Assembly (NCBI GenBank): GCA_050694175.1
Contig: JBOGXA010000020.1
Span: forward strand, 3,053-67,052
Length of the DNA stretch: 64,000 nucleotides
Direction of reading: 5' to 3'
Origin: JBOGXA01 sp050694175
GTDB lineage: Bacteria > Actinomycetota > CADDZG01 > WHSQ01
Positions within the stretch are counted from its first letter, which is position 1; every line of letters starts with the position of its first letter. Position numbers and translations under genes: made by a program. The notes beneath the pieces were generated by a model. That model was given only the letters and a program-made list of their open reading frames with translations. It did no database searches and was not told the DNA's origin. Positions 15,156-24,010 of this stretch are shown here, one piece after another.

Positions 15156-17382
15156 TCGCCCTGATCTCGGCCGCCTCCCGCACCTCGGCACGGACCCAAG
15201 TGCCGCCACCGGGCACGCTCTCTATCGACAAGACTCCGCCCAACGCATCGATCCGGTCGGCCATGTTCTGGAGGCCGCGTGCGGACGTCGAGGCCGCGGC
15301 TTCGAAGCCTGGTCCGTCGTCGTGCACCTCGAGAGTGACCGTGCGCTTCTGTGGATCGGCTCGCAGCGAAGCAATGATGCGCGCTCCGGGCGCGTGCTTC
15401 ACCGCGTTCGTCATTGCCTCGAGACCGACGAAGTAGAGCGCGGCCTCGAGATCGCGCACGAGACGCCGTCCGTGAATGAGGGGGCCCACCTCGACGCGCA
15501 CGTTTGCAGGCAGGCGCGCGGCGTGGGCCCGCAGGGCCGCTTGAAGCCCACGATCCGCAAGCAGGCTCGGATAAATCCCTCGCGCTAGCTCCTGCAGCGC
15601 AAAGACCGCCTCCTCGGCCTCGTCGGCGATCTCCTCGAGCGCCCGGTCGGTGCTCGGGCTCTCCGCGCGCGCGGCCCGCCGCAAACGCGCGGCTAACGCG
15701 ACGAGCTGCTGCTGCGCCCCGTCATGAAGGTCACGCTCGATGCGCCTGCGCTCGTGGTCCTGCGCGGTCACGAGGCGCTGACGAGAGCTGTGGAGCTCCG
15801 CGGCTTGTTGTTCGATCTGCTCGAGCCGCTCGCGGAGCTCTTCCTCGAGGCGGATGTTTCGCAGGGCAAGGGCCGATTCGCGCGCCACTACTGCGAGAAG
15901 CTCGACATCCTCGTCCCCGAATGAGCCCTGTGGCCGACCACCGCACGCGATCAGACCGATGAGATTGCCGGCCGAGGTCAAGGAGGCAACAAGGACGGGA
16001 TCGTCGGCAAACAACGGGCGAAGGGACTCCGCGACCTCGACGGGGAGATCGGCGAACAACACTCCCCCCGACAGGTCGGTGAGAGCCGTGGCCACCGGCC
16101 GCCGGAGAACTGCGGACGGGCCGGGCTCCGGTCCCGAAACGGATACGGGCCTCAGCGTCCCGGATCCATCGCCCGGGATGTAGAGCCAGACGCCGGTCCA
16201 CGACGCGCCCAGTGCGCGGCGCGCGGCGTCGGCGATCCGCGACCCGAGATTCCGGGCGTCGAGTGCCGGGGACACGGTGTCGCTCAATCGCGCCAGGGCC
16301 ATGAGCCCACGCGGCTCGTCTCCGTAGAGCACGCGCGCCACTACCTTCTCCAGGCGCTGCCGCAACGGCTGGGCCACGAAACTCACCAACAGCGCGAGGC
16401 CGAGCGCGGCCACCACTCGAGAATCCCGTCCTCCAACGCTCACGCCGGCGACGAGCGCGACCCCCAAGAAGAGCGCCGTCAGCACTCCCGAGGCGAGCGC
16501 GTAGACGAGTCCCTTAGAGATGACGACGTCGATCTCCCACAACCCGTGTTTGAAGATCGCGATCGCCGCGGCCACCAGAGGGAGCGGAACGGCCACCACG
16601 ACGAGGACGCGGGCAACGGTGCGTAGTGCCTCGGAGTCGATCGCCTGCACCGGGATCGCCTGAAGCACAACGGATATAGCCGCGCCGACCAGCAACCATT
16701 TGATCTGCTGGCGCAGCACCGGCCCGGCCTTGCGGAAGCGATCGACCAATGCCACGACGGCCGCCACCGGCGCGAGGGTGCCCAGCACGGCCGCGCCCAC
16801 CGAGGCGAGTCGATAGAAGAGGCGGGGATCGCCCGCCGGCGCGAGGGGGCCGACCAAGCCCGGAGGCAGCTCTACCCGGATGAGCGGTGGCGGTTCGCCC
16901 GGCGGAGCCAGCAGGTAAGCCACCACCGCCAGAAGCGGCATCACGATCGCGAGCGCGACGGTGGCTCGCTTCAACACCTTCCGGTGGAACCTCCCATCCG
17001 GGAAGGCGGCGATCACGATCACCCACAGCGGCAACAGTGCGGCCGCCGCGATCCACGACCACGCCAGGGCAACTTCCTCGGTCCACTCGGGCAACGCCGC
17101 CGGGGTGCCCGCTCGTGCCAGGACGCCGGCGGCGAGCACGACCGCCCCGAAGAGCACGCCGATCGCGAGATGGGTCAGGCCGTAACGGTTGCGCGGCCGG
17201 TGCCACAGGATGAAAGATCCCAGCGCTCCGGTTCCTACGGCCACCGTTGCGTACTGAAGGAAGCCGGCCGGCGTGGCTCGCCCACCTGTCGCCTGCAGCC
17301 AGAGCCCCGCAGCAACGGAAGCTGCCGCCGTTAGCGCCAGCGCGACCGCGTTGGGGCGGGAAATCCTCTCCATAGACGCCAT
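15130..17382 (-). CDS. Membrane sensor histidine kinase with GAF domain (NarL-type partner)
   Basis: This is a 750-residue protein with GGAG before its ATG. Residues 1-340 contain about eight hydrophobic helices in two blocks, followed by a linker (RQRLEKVVARVLYGDEP) and a GAF-like domain at about 365-510. The dimerisation/phosphoacceptor box ERRRIERDLHDGAQQQL puts the active histidine at 553 (HisKA_3 type). The HATPase_c part has the N box (EAMTNAVKHAPGA) and the DDGPGF glycine motif. Its stop overlaps the response regulator's stop on the other strand, so the pair is not an operon. Confidence 0.9.
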   Translation of the reverse strand: MASMERISRPNAVALALTAAASVAAGLWLQATGGRATPAGFLQYATVAVGTGALGSFILWHRPRNRYGLTHLAIGVLFGAVVLAAGVLARAGTPAALPEWTEEVALAWSWIAAAALLPLWVIVIAAFPDGRFHRKVLKRATVALAIVMPLLAVVAYLLAPPGEPPPLIRVELPPGLVGPLAPAGDPRLFYRLASVGAAVLGTLAPVAAVVALVDRFRKAGPVLRQQIKWLLVGAAISVVLQAIPVQAIDSEALRTVARVLVVVAVPLPLVAAAIAIFKHGLWEIDVVISKGLVYALASGVLTALFLGVALVAGVSVGGRDSRVVAALGLALLVSFVAQPLRQRLEKVVARVLYGDEPRGLMALARLSDTVSPALDARNLGSRIADAARRALGASWTGVWLYIPGDGSGTLRPVSVSGPEPGPSAVLRRPVATALTDLSGGVLFADLPVEVAESLRPLFADDPVLVASLTSAGNLIGLIACGGRPQGSFGDEDVELLAVVARESALALRNIRLEEELRERLEQIEQQAAELHSSRQRLVTAQDHERRRIERDLHDGAQQQLVALAARLRRAARAESPSTDRALEEIADEAEEAVFALQELARGIYPSLLADRGLQAALRAHAARLPANVRVEVGPLIHGRRLVRDLEAALYFVGLEAMTNAVKHAPGARIIASLRADPQKRTVTLEVHDDGPGFEAAASTSARGLQNMADRIDALGGVLSIESVPGGGTWVRAEVREAAEIRAIRSREATP

Positions 17383-17587
17383 TGTCGCTCCAAGTCGCAG
17401 CCGCTCGAAAGCCGGAAAGCCCCACCGTCCGTGGGGTTATCCCTCCGGCCCGGCGGAGGCTTTCCGGGCGCGAGATCGGAGGCTCGTCGGCTTACGGGCT
17501 GGGCCCGTGGCGCCCTACCGTTCGCTCCACCTTGTCCTCGGCACCGTGCCCACTGGGCGGTGCCTCGTCAGTGAAAAGGAGGTCGTG

Positions 17588-18175
17588 ATGGTTTCACGAG
17601 AGACGTCTCGAGCATCCGCCGAGCCGCTCGTCTTCGATGGGATGCGGGCGATCATCGTGGTAGGTCTCGGCGTCGGTGCGGTGCTCGGTTTCGGCGGCAA
17701 TTTCTTCGAGCCCGGCAACGCGCAGAATGTCTTGTATGGGCTCAGCGCGCTGGGGCTGATACTCGCCTCGGTCCTTCTCGCAGTGCAGCATGCCTCCGTC
17801 GGGAATCGACTTGCGGCGGCCGGGTTTGCGTTGCTCGCCCTCGGCGAGGCGAGGTTGCTGAACCCGACCGACGTGCCCGGGGGCGAAGCATCGTTCGCCG
17901 CAGGGGTGCTCATCTACGCACCTGGCCTGCTGATGATCGCGCTGTCCTCATGGGCACCGCGCTGGATTCGCCTCGTTGGAGCGATAGCGGCCATCCCCTT
18001 CGCCGCTCATTCGCTGATCTATCTCAGCGGTGGAGCGATCGACAGCAAGGATCCCCTCGCGGGCATCGGATACACGCTATTCACGGTGGCGGTCATCGGA
18101 TGGATGATCACCGTTCTCCGTTCCGAGAAAGCCGCTCCGGCGCGCAACCCAAGAGAGCTCTTGGGTACGCGATAG
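17588..18175 (+). CDS. Six-helix integral membrane protein of unknown function
   Basis: This is a 195-residue protein whose ATG follows AAGGAGG by 4 bases. Hydrophobic segments cover about residues 20-38, 48-66, 75-93, 103-122, 128-146 and 160-180. There are no cofactor motifs. It is divergent from the kinase gene, with 205 bp between starts, and could be one of its targets. No family is recognised. Confidence 0.7.
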   Translation: MVSRETSRASAEPLVFDGMRAIIVVGLGVGAVLGFGGNFFEPGNAQNVLYGLSALGLILASVLLAVQHASVGNRLAAAGFALLALGEARLLNPTDVPGGEASFAAGVLIYAPGLLMIALSSWAPRWIRLVGAIAAIPFAAHSLIYLSGGAIDSKDPLAGIGYTLFTVAVIGWMITVLRSEKAAPARNPRELLGTR

Positions 18176-18176
18176 C

Positions 18177-18392
18177 GCGCTGGGTGGCGTCTACACGATC
18201 GAGCTGGGCGAGGAGGCAGACGGGACGAGGATGACCCACCGATGGGACATTCAGGCCCGCAACCCGGTGCTGCAACGGTTCACACCTCTCATCGCGAGGA
18301 TGATCCAGCGTGCCCAGGAGCGGCAGGCCGACACCATGGTGGAGCGTCTGGTCCACCATGACCGCTACTGCACTGTCGGCGACCACCGCTGA
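18177..18392 (+). pseudogene. C-terminal remnant of a SRPBCC/polyketide-cyclase-like protein
   Basis: The frame reads GVYTIELGEEADGTRMTHRWDI, here split as GVYTIELGEE and ADGTRMTHRWDI, then a long helix (LQRFTPLIARMIQRAQERQA) and a short tail. That is the last strands and C-terminal helix of the SRPBCC fold. It begins right after the stop of the membrane protein gene with no start codon of its own, so at least the first half of the gene is gone. Confidence 0.5.
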
Positions 18393-18418
18393 CGGCACCG
18401 ACGTCACCGCACGTCGCT

Positions 18419-19357
18419 CTACCGCGTCCGGTGACCCGCGCGTTCTGCCGACGCTTCGGGCGTATTGAGGAAAGCGGACAGTAGCTGTGCGCAACGCTGG
18501 GGGTGGTCGGTCCACGGACAGTGCCCGCCGGTCAGCACCTCCAGGCGGGCGTCGGGCATCACCTCGCACGCCCGACGCCCGTACTCGGGGCCTGCGAACA
18601 TGTCGTCGTCGCCCCAGATGAACAGCACCTGCTGGCGCACACGGGCGAGTTCGTCCGCGCCCAGAGCGACGCGTCCGCCGCGCAGCCGCAGCGCGCGTTG
18701 GAGCAGCGTGCGGAAGGCCAGCTGGGCGCCGGAGACACGGCTCGCCTGCTCCACGGCGTCGGTGAACTCTGGCGGGAGCTGCTCGGCCGCCTGTGTGCCG
18801 AAGACCTGCTTGACCAGCCGGCGCGCCTGCGTCGGGCCGGGAGGCTGCACCCGGAAGAGCATCCGGTTCAGTCCGCGCACGCTCATGAGGCGCATCGGCA
18901 GAGGCGCGCCCGAGTCCAGCAGCAGCGCGGGGCTGCCCAGTAATGCCAGCGACGACACCCGTTCGGGCCGGTCCAGCGCCAGCCACAGGCTCCACAGCCC
19001 GCCCATGGAGTTGGCGGCGATCGGCGCCTGGTCGAGCCCCAACGCGTCGAGGACCGAGTCGAGGAAGGCGACGCCGTGCCGGCGCAGATTGACACCGCGA
19101 TAGTCGAATGGATCACTGCCGCCGCATCCGGGCCGTTCCACCGCGATGAGCTGCTGGCCGTGCAGGGCAGCCATCAGCGGCACCCACTGGGCGGCGAACC
19201 CGCCGCCACCGTGGACCAGCAGCAGCGGCGGACCGGATCCGGCCACCAGGGCACGCGTCCGCAGCCTCGGCTCGCGAAGTTCGAGCGTGCGGTGTTCGGC
19301 GCGGAGGCCGTAGTGCCCGCAGAGGTGGCGCTCGGCGCGGTCGAAGGCGGTCGTCAT
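18419..19357 (-). CDS. Alpha/beta hydrolase
   Basis: This is a 312-residue protein. An oxyanion-hole loop HGGGG at about 50-54 is followed by ERPGCGGSDP and a nucleophile elbow ANSMGG (Ser117). WGDDDMF and GGHCPWTDHP supply the likely acid and catalytic histidine. There is no signal peptide. It is divergently transcribed from a TetR gene only 59 bp away, so it is probably repressed by that regulator and induced by its substrate or a related lipophilic compound. Confidence 0.85.
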   Translation of the reverse strand: MTTAFDRAERHLCGHYGLRAEHRTLELREPRLRTRALVAGSGPPLLLVHGGGGFAAQWVPLMAALHGQQLIAVERPGCGGSDPFDYRGVNLRRHGVAFLDSVLDALGLDQAPIAANSMGGLWSLWLALDRPERVSSLALLGSPALLLDSGAPLPMRLMSVRGLNRMLFRVQPPGPTQARRLVKQVFGTQAAEQLPPEFTDAVEQASRVSGAQLAFRTLLQRALRLRGGRVALGADELARVRQQVLFIWGDDDMFAGPEYGRRACEVMPDARLEVLTGGHCPWTDHPQRCAQLLSAFLNTPEASAERAGHRTR

Positions 19358-19416
19358 GAGGACCCCACGATGTTCGATGAACGGCTGGCGCGATCTTGTA
19401 GGGTCGGCAATGGATT

Positions 19417-20052
19417 GTGAAGGTGCCTCGCGTTTCCTCCGAGCGAAGTGCCGTGTCGTTCGGAAAACCAGGACGTCCCCCGGAAGACCGGCTGGCTCGC
19501 CAGCGGGCCATCTACGAGCGTGTCGCTCCCCTCGTGCTGGACCGCGGGCCGCGCGCCATATCGATGCGCGAGGCCGCCCAGGCCGCGCACATGAGCGTGG
19601 GCGGCCTTTACCACTACTTCCCGACCAAACGGGATCTCGTGCTGCACGCCCTGCGGCCCGAGGCCTTCGCCCGGCTCTGTGACGACTTCGAGGCCGTGTG
19701 GCGACCCCGGCGGCGGACCGATCCAGAGGGCTGCCTGGCCGCGTTTGTCGACCACTTCGTGACCCAGGTCGTCTTCGTCCGCCCGTCGCTGCACGCCGCG
19801 CTCGAGCTGGGCAGCGACACCTTCTGGGACGCGATCGATGCGGGCATCACCGCCGGCCTCGATGAGTTCAGCGACTTCCTGCGCGACGTGGTCCCTACCA
19901 TCGATGACCAGGCGCTGCCCGCACTGGCGCGATCGCTCCGCCGGGCGTTCTTCGCGGCGCTGCTCGACAAGCACGCCAGCGCGGACGCGCTGCGCGACGA
20001 GCTCCGGGCCCTGGTGGCGTTCGTCGATCCGCCCGCACCAGCGCGGTCCTGA
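19417..20052 (+). CDS. TetR-family transcriptional regulator
   Basis: This is a 211-residue protein with a GTG start. The helix-turn-helix is AISMREAAQAAHMSVGGLYHYFPTKRDLV in its usual N-terminal place, here given in two parts: SMREAAQAAHMSV and GGLYHYFPTKRDL. The remaining ~140 residues are the variable helical ligand/dimer domain. The gene is back to back with the alpha/beta hydrolase, the classic TetR arrangement for local repression. Confidence 0.9.
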   Translation: MKVPRVSSERSAVSFGKPGRPPEDRLARQRAIYERVAPLVLDRGPRAISMREAAQAAHMSVGGLYHYFPTKRDLVLHALRPEAFARLCDDFEAVWRPRRRTDPEGCLAAFVDHFVTQVVFVRPSLHAALELGSDTFWDAIDAGITAGLDEFSDFLRDVVPTIDDQALPALARSLRRAFFAALLDKHASADALRDELRALVAFVDPPAPARS

Positions 20053-20126
20053 ACGCCTCGCTCACAAGTCCTCGGCTACGCCTCGCCGACCTCGCGGGCG
20101 AAACGCTCGAACTGGCCGGGCGTGGT

Positions 20127-20252
20127 CCACGAACACCCTTCGAGCGGTTCGAGGCGTTCGCCAGGAAGATCGTAAACGTGCCCAAGAAGGAAATCGACGA
20201 GAAGGCCAAGGAGCACAAGGCCAAACGGGCAGGGCGCCCAAAGCGTGCTTAG
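20127..20252 (+). pseudogene. Start-less remnant of a small charged protein
   Basis: The frame TPFERFEAFARKIVNV then PKKEIDEKAKEHKAK ends at TAG. It resembles a group of ~50-70-residue bacterial proteins, often beside toxin-like partners, that share a PxERFE...NVPKxE pattern. No start codon lies in frame near the expected N-terminus, so I treat it as truncated. Recognition of the family is from memory and uncertain. Confidence 0.35.
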
Positions 20253-20282
20253 AGTCGATCAAACCGAAACAGTCCGCGAGGT

Positions 20283-20447
20283 TTAGCCGCTGGCGGCGCG
20301 GCGCAATCTCTCCTGTACCTTATCCGAACGCCTGAGTACCTTATTCACGCGCTCTTGACGCTCGGCCACCCGCTGGTGGGCCTCCTTGCGAGCTTCTTCT
20401 ATTGTGCGGCGAATTTCCTCAAGAGAGGGCTTGCTACGTGGCTCCAT
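20283..20447 (-). CDS. 54-residue charged helical protein
   Basis: The ATG at 20447 follows the stop of the preceding gene by 4 bases, and AAAGG lies 7 bases upstream, so the two are one transcript. The protein (MEPRSKPSLEEIRR, EEARKEAHQRVAER, ending RRAASG) is almost wholly charged helix, about one third Arg/Lys, and could form a coiled coil with its neighbour's C-terminal helix. Base composition is more AT-rich than the surroundings. Function is unknown. Confidence 0.65.
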   Translation of the reverse strand: MEPRSKPSLEEIRRTIEEARKEAHQRVAERQERVNKVLRRSDKVQERLRRAASG

Positions 20448-20451
20448 ATTG

Positions 20452-20934
20452 TTACCTTTCCCCGTCCTCAGGGGGATTATCGCCTACTTGCTGCCCGGAC
20501 TGCAATTCGAGCAAGAGCTGCTGCGCAAAGTCGGTACGCGTCACCTGGTCCTGCAACTCCTCCTGTGTAGCCCGGAGTTCGTCCTGCAATTCCTCAATAG
20601 TGGTGTCTGCCGTGCGTGCGTCATCGGCAGTTAGCCCTGCAGTACTGAGGCCCTTCATCCATCTTCGGGAGATGACTAGGGCAGGCACGCTGACGATTAC
20701 GTACAGTGAGACGGCGACAACCCCGATCCTGAGGAACCCAATCATCAGCCGATCCAGGAGCATCACTTCCCAAATGGATGGCTCATCACCGGGATCAAGA
20801 GGGGTCGTGCCGAAGGGCCACACCTTGTAACGAGCGAGCAGGGTTGTACCCGCTATCGTCGCTCCCACGACGATGAACTGCCAGAAGACGATTGTCCGCA
20901 AGAGGGGCGATTTCGGGGCATTCTCCTCGTCCAT
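20452..20934 (-). CDS. Two-helix membrane protein with C-terminal coiled coil
   Basis: This is a 160-residue protein. Hydrophobic helices lie at about 14-34 (TIVFWQFIVVGATIAGTTLL) and 65-88 (LMIGFLRIGVVAVSLYVIVS). The region after residue 105 is a long acidic/Gln-rich helix (TIEELQDELRATQEELQDQV) likely to be a coiled coil. It forms a two-gene unit with the 54-residue protein downstream. Both are more AT-rich than their neighbours and sit beside a broken integrase, hinting at a transferred origin. No family is recognised. Confidence 0.65.
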   Translation of the reverse strand: MDEENAPKSPLLRTIVFWQFIVVGATIAGTTLLARYKVWPFGTTPLDPGDEPSIWEVMLLDRLMIGFLRIGVVAVSLYVIVSVPALVISRRWMKGLSTAGLTADDARTADTTIEELQDELRATQEELQDQVTRTDFAQQLLLELQSGQQVGDNPPEDGER

Positions 20935-20985
20935 TGTCCAAGGCTAGCGCCTCTTTCCCTTCGGGGAGGAGGTGAGTCAACTAGG

Positions 20986-21900
20986 TCAGTACGTTTGCCA
21001 ACGTATTGCCAACGTCAGAGCGGCAGGAACGAGCGCTCTGTCTAGCGCCGCGGCGGCCTCGTACAGACCTTCTTGCCACGCGTGTTGGTAGACGGCGATG
21101 GTGAAGGCCGGCGAGGCATGGCCGAGGACTGCGGAAACGATGACGCCATGGACCCCCTGACGCCCGAGCTCGGTCGCGACGGCGTGACGCACATCGTGCA
21201 GCCGCGTCGAGGGATGCAACCCGGCTTCCCGCGCGAAGCGCTTGAAAGCATGCGTGAACGAGTCCGGAAGAAGGAAGGGCGCCATCGCCGCGCTCGCACA
21301 CCAGCGCTATCGGCGCCTCCTGGTCATCGACCGCATCGTGCCACCGCGCTCCGAGAAGCGTGCGCCGCTCGAGCTGCTCTCGGCGATGAGTGCGGACGCG
21401 CTCTAGCGCGAAGAGAGGCAGCTGGACCACCCGGCGCGCCCGCTTGGTCTTGAGCGACGTGAACGCGATTGTGCCGATCGCGAGGCGACTTGGCATGCGC
21501 TGCACGCCGCGGCGAATCCAGATCATGCCCGATTTCAGATCCACGTCCTCCCAAGCGAGGCCGAGGATCTCCGAGCGGCGGGCTCCAGTCACCATGCTCA
21601 GAAGTAGAGGGATCTCCCAAATGGTGTCCGCCGAGGCATCGAGCAGAGCGGTTAGCTGCACGGGGCGTAGGCCAATGGAGCTCCGGTCGTCGAATGCGCG
21701 GGCGCTTGACCGAAGTCACCGGGTTGGTCGGGATGAGGCCCTCCTCCACGGCTTGACGCAGAGCCGAGCTGAGCACGCCGCGGGCCTGGGCGATCGTGGC
21801 CGCTGACAGTCCTCTTCCCTGCATGCGGGTCAGCACCGCGCGGACGTGGTTCGGGGCGGACGCTGCTGATCTCATGAGGGCTACATCCGCCGGGAGATTG
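20986..21900 (-). pseudogene. Tyrosine recombinase (phage-type integrase), frameshifted
   Basis: Three frames together spell one integrase. The core-binding part (VRAVLTRMQGRGLSAATIAQ, then EEGLIPTNPVTSVKR) is in one frame. The catalytic start with the first Arg (VTGARRSEILGLAWEDVDL) is in a second frame. The end is in a third: HDVRHAVATELG, VLGHASPAFT and the nucleophile Tyr in IAVYQHAWQ. Breaks lie near 21700 and 21290. The N-terminal arm-binding domain is not visible, so the gene is also truncated. All R-H-R-Y residues remain, but no single product carries them. Confidence 0.75.
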
Positions 21901-21915
21901 CGCCACTGATCGCGG

Positions 21916-22270
21916 TTAGGCCTCGGCGTCCCGGAACGGACGGACCTCGAGGGGCTTTCCGACGGCGGCGGTGGTCTTCGACGCCCAGGGGAGGGCGGCG
22001 TCGAAGGTCGTCGGCCTCTATGACGTAGAAGCCGCCGAGGTGTTCTCGGGCCTCGACAAAGGGTCCGTCGGTGGTAAGCACCTCGCCGCCGGACATGCGG
22101 ACAAAGGTGGCGGTGTCGGGTTCGTGCAGGGCGCCGCCGAAGACCCAGGCGCCCGCCAAGTGCAGCTCGTCGTTGAGGGCCTGGATCTCCTTCCACGACC
22201 GCTGCATCTCTTCGTCGCTCCTCGGGGCTTCGCCCTCGACGTTGTGGAGGGACAACAGGTACTTCGGCAT
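21916..22270 (-). pseudogene. DGPF/YCII-related protein with a single-base frameshift
   Basis: The frame from 22270 gives MPKYLLSLHNVEG, the GGEVLTTDGPFVEAREH signature and GGFYVIEADDL, the usual DGPF-domain order. After ADDL the frame shifts. Reading one base further on restores the family ending DAALPWASKTTAAVGKPLEV and a stop at 21916. One extra C near 22004 explains it; a sequencing or assembly slip is possible. These small proteins often accompany ECF sigma factors, but none is adjacent here. Confidence 0.7.
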
Positions 22271-22416
22271 GGGTGATTCCCCCTATGTCTCGGGCGGGTC
22301 GGTCCCGCCTCTCACCCCAACTACGAATGGACAACGCCCAGAATGACACCCAACCAAGAAAGATTTCATCAGGGGATGGCGGTCCTGGCCGTGTGCTCGG
22401 CGCCCGGGAGCCCGCC

Positions 22417-23217
22417 CTACGCCCGCTCCGAGTAGAGGCGATCACCGCCGTCCGGGTCAGCCGCGGCGGACTTGCCACCACCGAGAAAGATCTCGCCGAG
22501 ATCGTCGCGTGCCAGAAGTTTGGGGGCCGGCCCCTCCAGCGCGATCTCGCCGGCCACGAGGACACAGGCCCGATCCGAGATCTCGAGCGCGTCCCTAACC
22601 CTCTGCTCAACCAGAAGAATCGCCGTGCCGAACTCGGCCAGCGAGCGCAGCTCGCGCAGGATCATCTTCGATGCCTCCGGTGACAGGTTGGCCGTGGGCT
22701 CGTCGAGGATGAGGAGGCGCGGCTCGAGCATGAGGGCGCGGGAGATGGCGAGGAGCTTCCGCTCTCCCCCACTTAGCGTCGAGGCGATCCGTCCGTAGAG
22801 CGTCTGGAGCAGCGAGAACTTCTCGAGGATCTGTCCGGTTCGAACGGGCAGCTCCTCCTTGGAGAGCAGGTAGCCGCCCATCTCGAGGTTCTCGGCGACG
22901 GAGAGCGTGTCGAACACGTCGCCCACCTGCGGGACGTAACCCAGTCCTTTAGCGGCAAGCACCTCGCTCGGCAGACCGGTTACCTCTTCGCCGCCCAAAC
23001 GCGTCGCGCCTTCCGCCGGAGTGAGGACCCCGGTGAGGGCCTTTAGCACGGTGCTCTTGCCCGCGCCGTTGGGGCCGACGATGCAGACGATCTCGCCGCG
23101 GCCGACAGTGAGCGACACCGCCTTTACGACCGGGCTGCCCCCGTAGCCGGCGGTCAGCCCGTCGACTCTGAAGAAGGCGTCGCCGGGGGCCCGATGCTCA
23201 GACAAGGTAAGCCTCAC
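22417..23217 (-). CDS. livF: Branched-chain amino acid-type ABC transporter ATP-binding protein, LivF-like
   Basis: This is a 266-residue protein with Walker A GPNGAGKST, Q-loop YVPQVGDVF, signature LSGGERKLL, Walker B RLLILDEP and switch histidine region LLVEQRV. The short N-terminal start without extra domains and the VPQ Q-loop are typical of LivF rather than LivG. Its start overlaps the LivG stop by 20 bp. It drives import through the LivHM channel next to it. In this cluster the substrate need not be an amino acid. Confidence 0.9.
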   Translation of the reverse strand: MRLTLSEHRAPGDAFFRVDGLTAGYGGSPVVKAVSLTVGRGEIVCIVGPNGAGKSTVLKALTGVLTPAEGATRLGGEEVTGLPSEVLAAKGLGYVPQVGDVFDTLSVAENLEMGGYLLSKEELPVRTGQILEKFSLLQTLYGRIASTLSGGERKLLAISRALMLEPRLLILDEPTANLSPEASKMILRELRSLAEFGTAILLVEQRVRDALEISDRACVLVAGEIALEGPAPKLLARDDLGEIFLGGGKSAAADPDGGDRLYSERA

Positions 23218-24010
23218 GAACGAGCTTGTCGGAACGTATCTCCTCCATAGTGCCCGTTCTGATGACCCTGCCTCGCGCCATCACCGTCACGGAGTCCGTC
23301 AGGCGTTCGAGAACCTTGAGCTCGTGCCCGATGACCAGGATCGTGAGACCGGATGCCCGAAGCTCCTTGAGTCGCTCTTCGATGACCTCGACGACCGGCG
23401 GCGCCACGCCGGCGAACGGTTCATCCATGAGAAGCAACCGCGGCGAGCCCATCAGCGCGCGCATGATCTCGAGCAACCGTTTCTGGCCTCCGCTCAGATT
23501 CCCGGCACTTTCGGCCTCCTTCTCGGTCATATGGAAGCGAGCGAGGAGCTTGCGAGCCCGTGCGACGTCCTCCGCCTCTTTTCTCCGCCACAGCCGCGGT
23601 CCGCCCAGCGCCCGGAGCATGGAGTCCCTCGAGTCGAGCGTTCCCAGCAACAGGTTATCGAGCGCGGTGAGGCTCGAGAACTCACCGGGGATCTGAAACG
23701 TGCGGATCAGGCCCATTCCGGCGAGCTTGTAGGTCGGCCGGCCGGTGATGTCGTGGCCGTCGAAAACGATGCACCCCGCGGTGGGAGTCAACTCGCCTGC
23801 CACCATGTTCAAGACCGTCGATTTGCCGGCGCCGTTGGGTCCGATCAAGCCGACGATCGCACCCTGCGGGACACCCAGCGACGCGTGGTCGACTGCGTGC
23901 ACCCCGCCGAACTCCTTGGTGAGCCCGTCGATCTCGAGTAGCCACCGCGTTTCGGCGTCCGGAGCTTGCCCCTCGGGAGAGGTCCGCGATGCGGTTATTC
24001 CCTCAGCCAC
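23198..24010 (-). CDS. livG: Branched-chain amino acid-type ABC transporter ATP-binding protein, LivG-like
   Basis: This is a 270-residue protein with Walker A GPNGAGKST, LIRTFQIPGEF as the Q-loop region, signature NLSGGQKRLLEI, Walker B LLLMDEP and ILVIGHELKVL for the switch His. The RTFQ Q-loop and the long helical insertion before the signature are LivG traits. It overlaps LivM by 8 bp and LivF by 20 bp, so the three are translationally coupled. Confidence 0.9.
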   Translation of the reverse strand: MAEGITASRTSPEGQAPDAETRWLLEIDGLTKEFGGVHAVDHASLGVPQGAIVGLIGPNGAGKSTVLNMVAGELTPTAGCIVFDGHDITGRPTYKLAGMGLIRTFQIPGEFSSLTALDNLLLGTLDSRDSMLRALGGPRLWRRKEAEDVARARKLLARFHMTEKEAESAGNLSGGQKRLLEIMRALMGSPRLLLMDEPFAGVAPPVVEVIEERLKELRASGLTILVIGHELKVLERLTDSVTVMARGRVIRTGTMEEIRSDKLVREAYLV

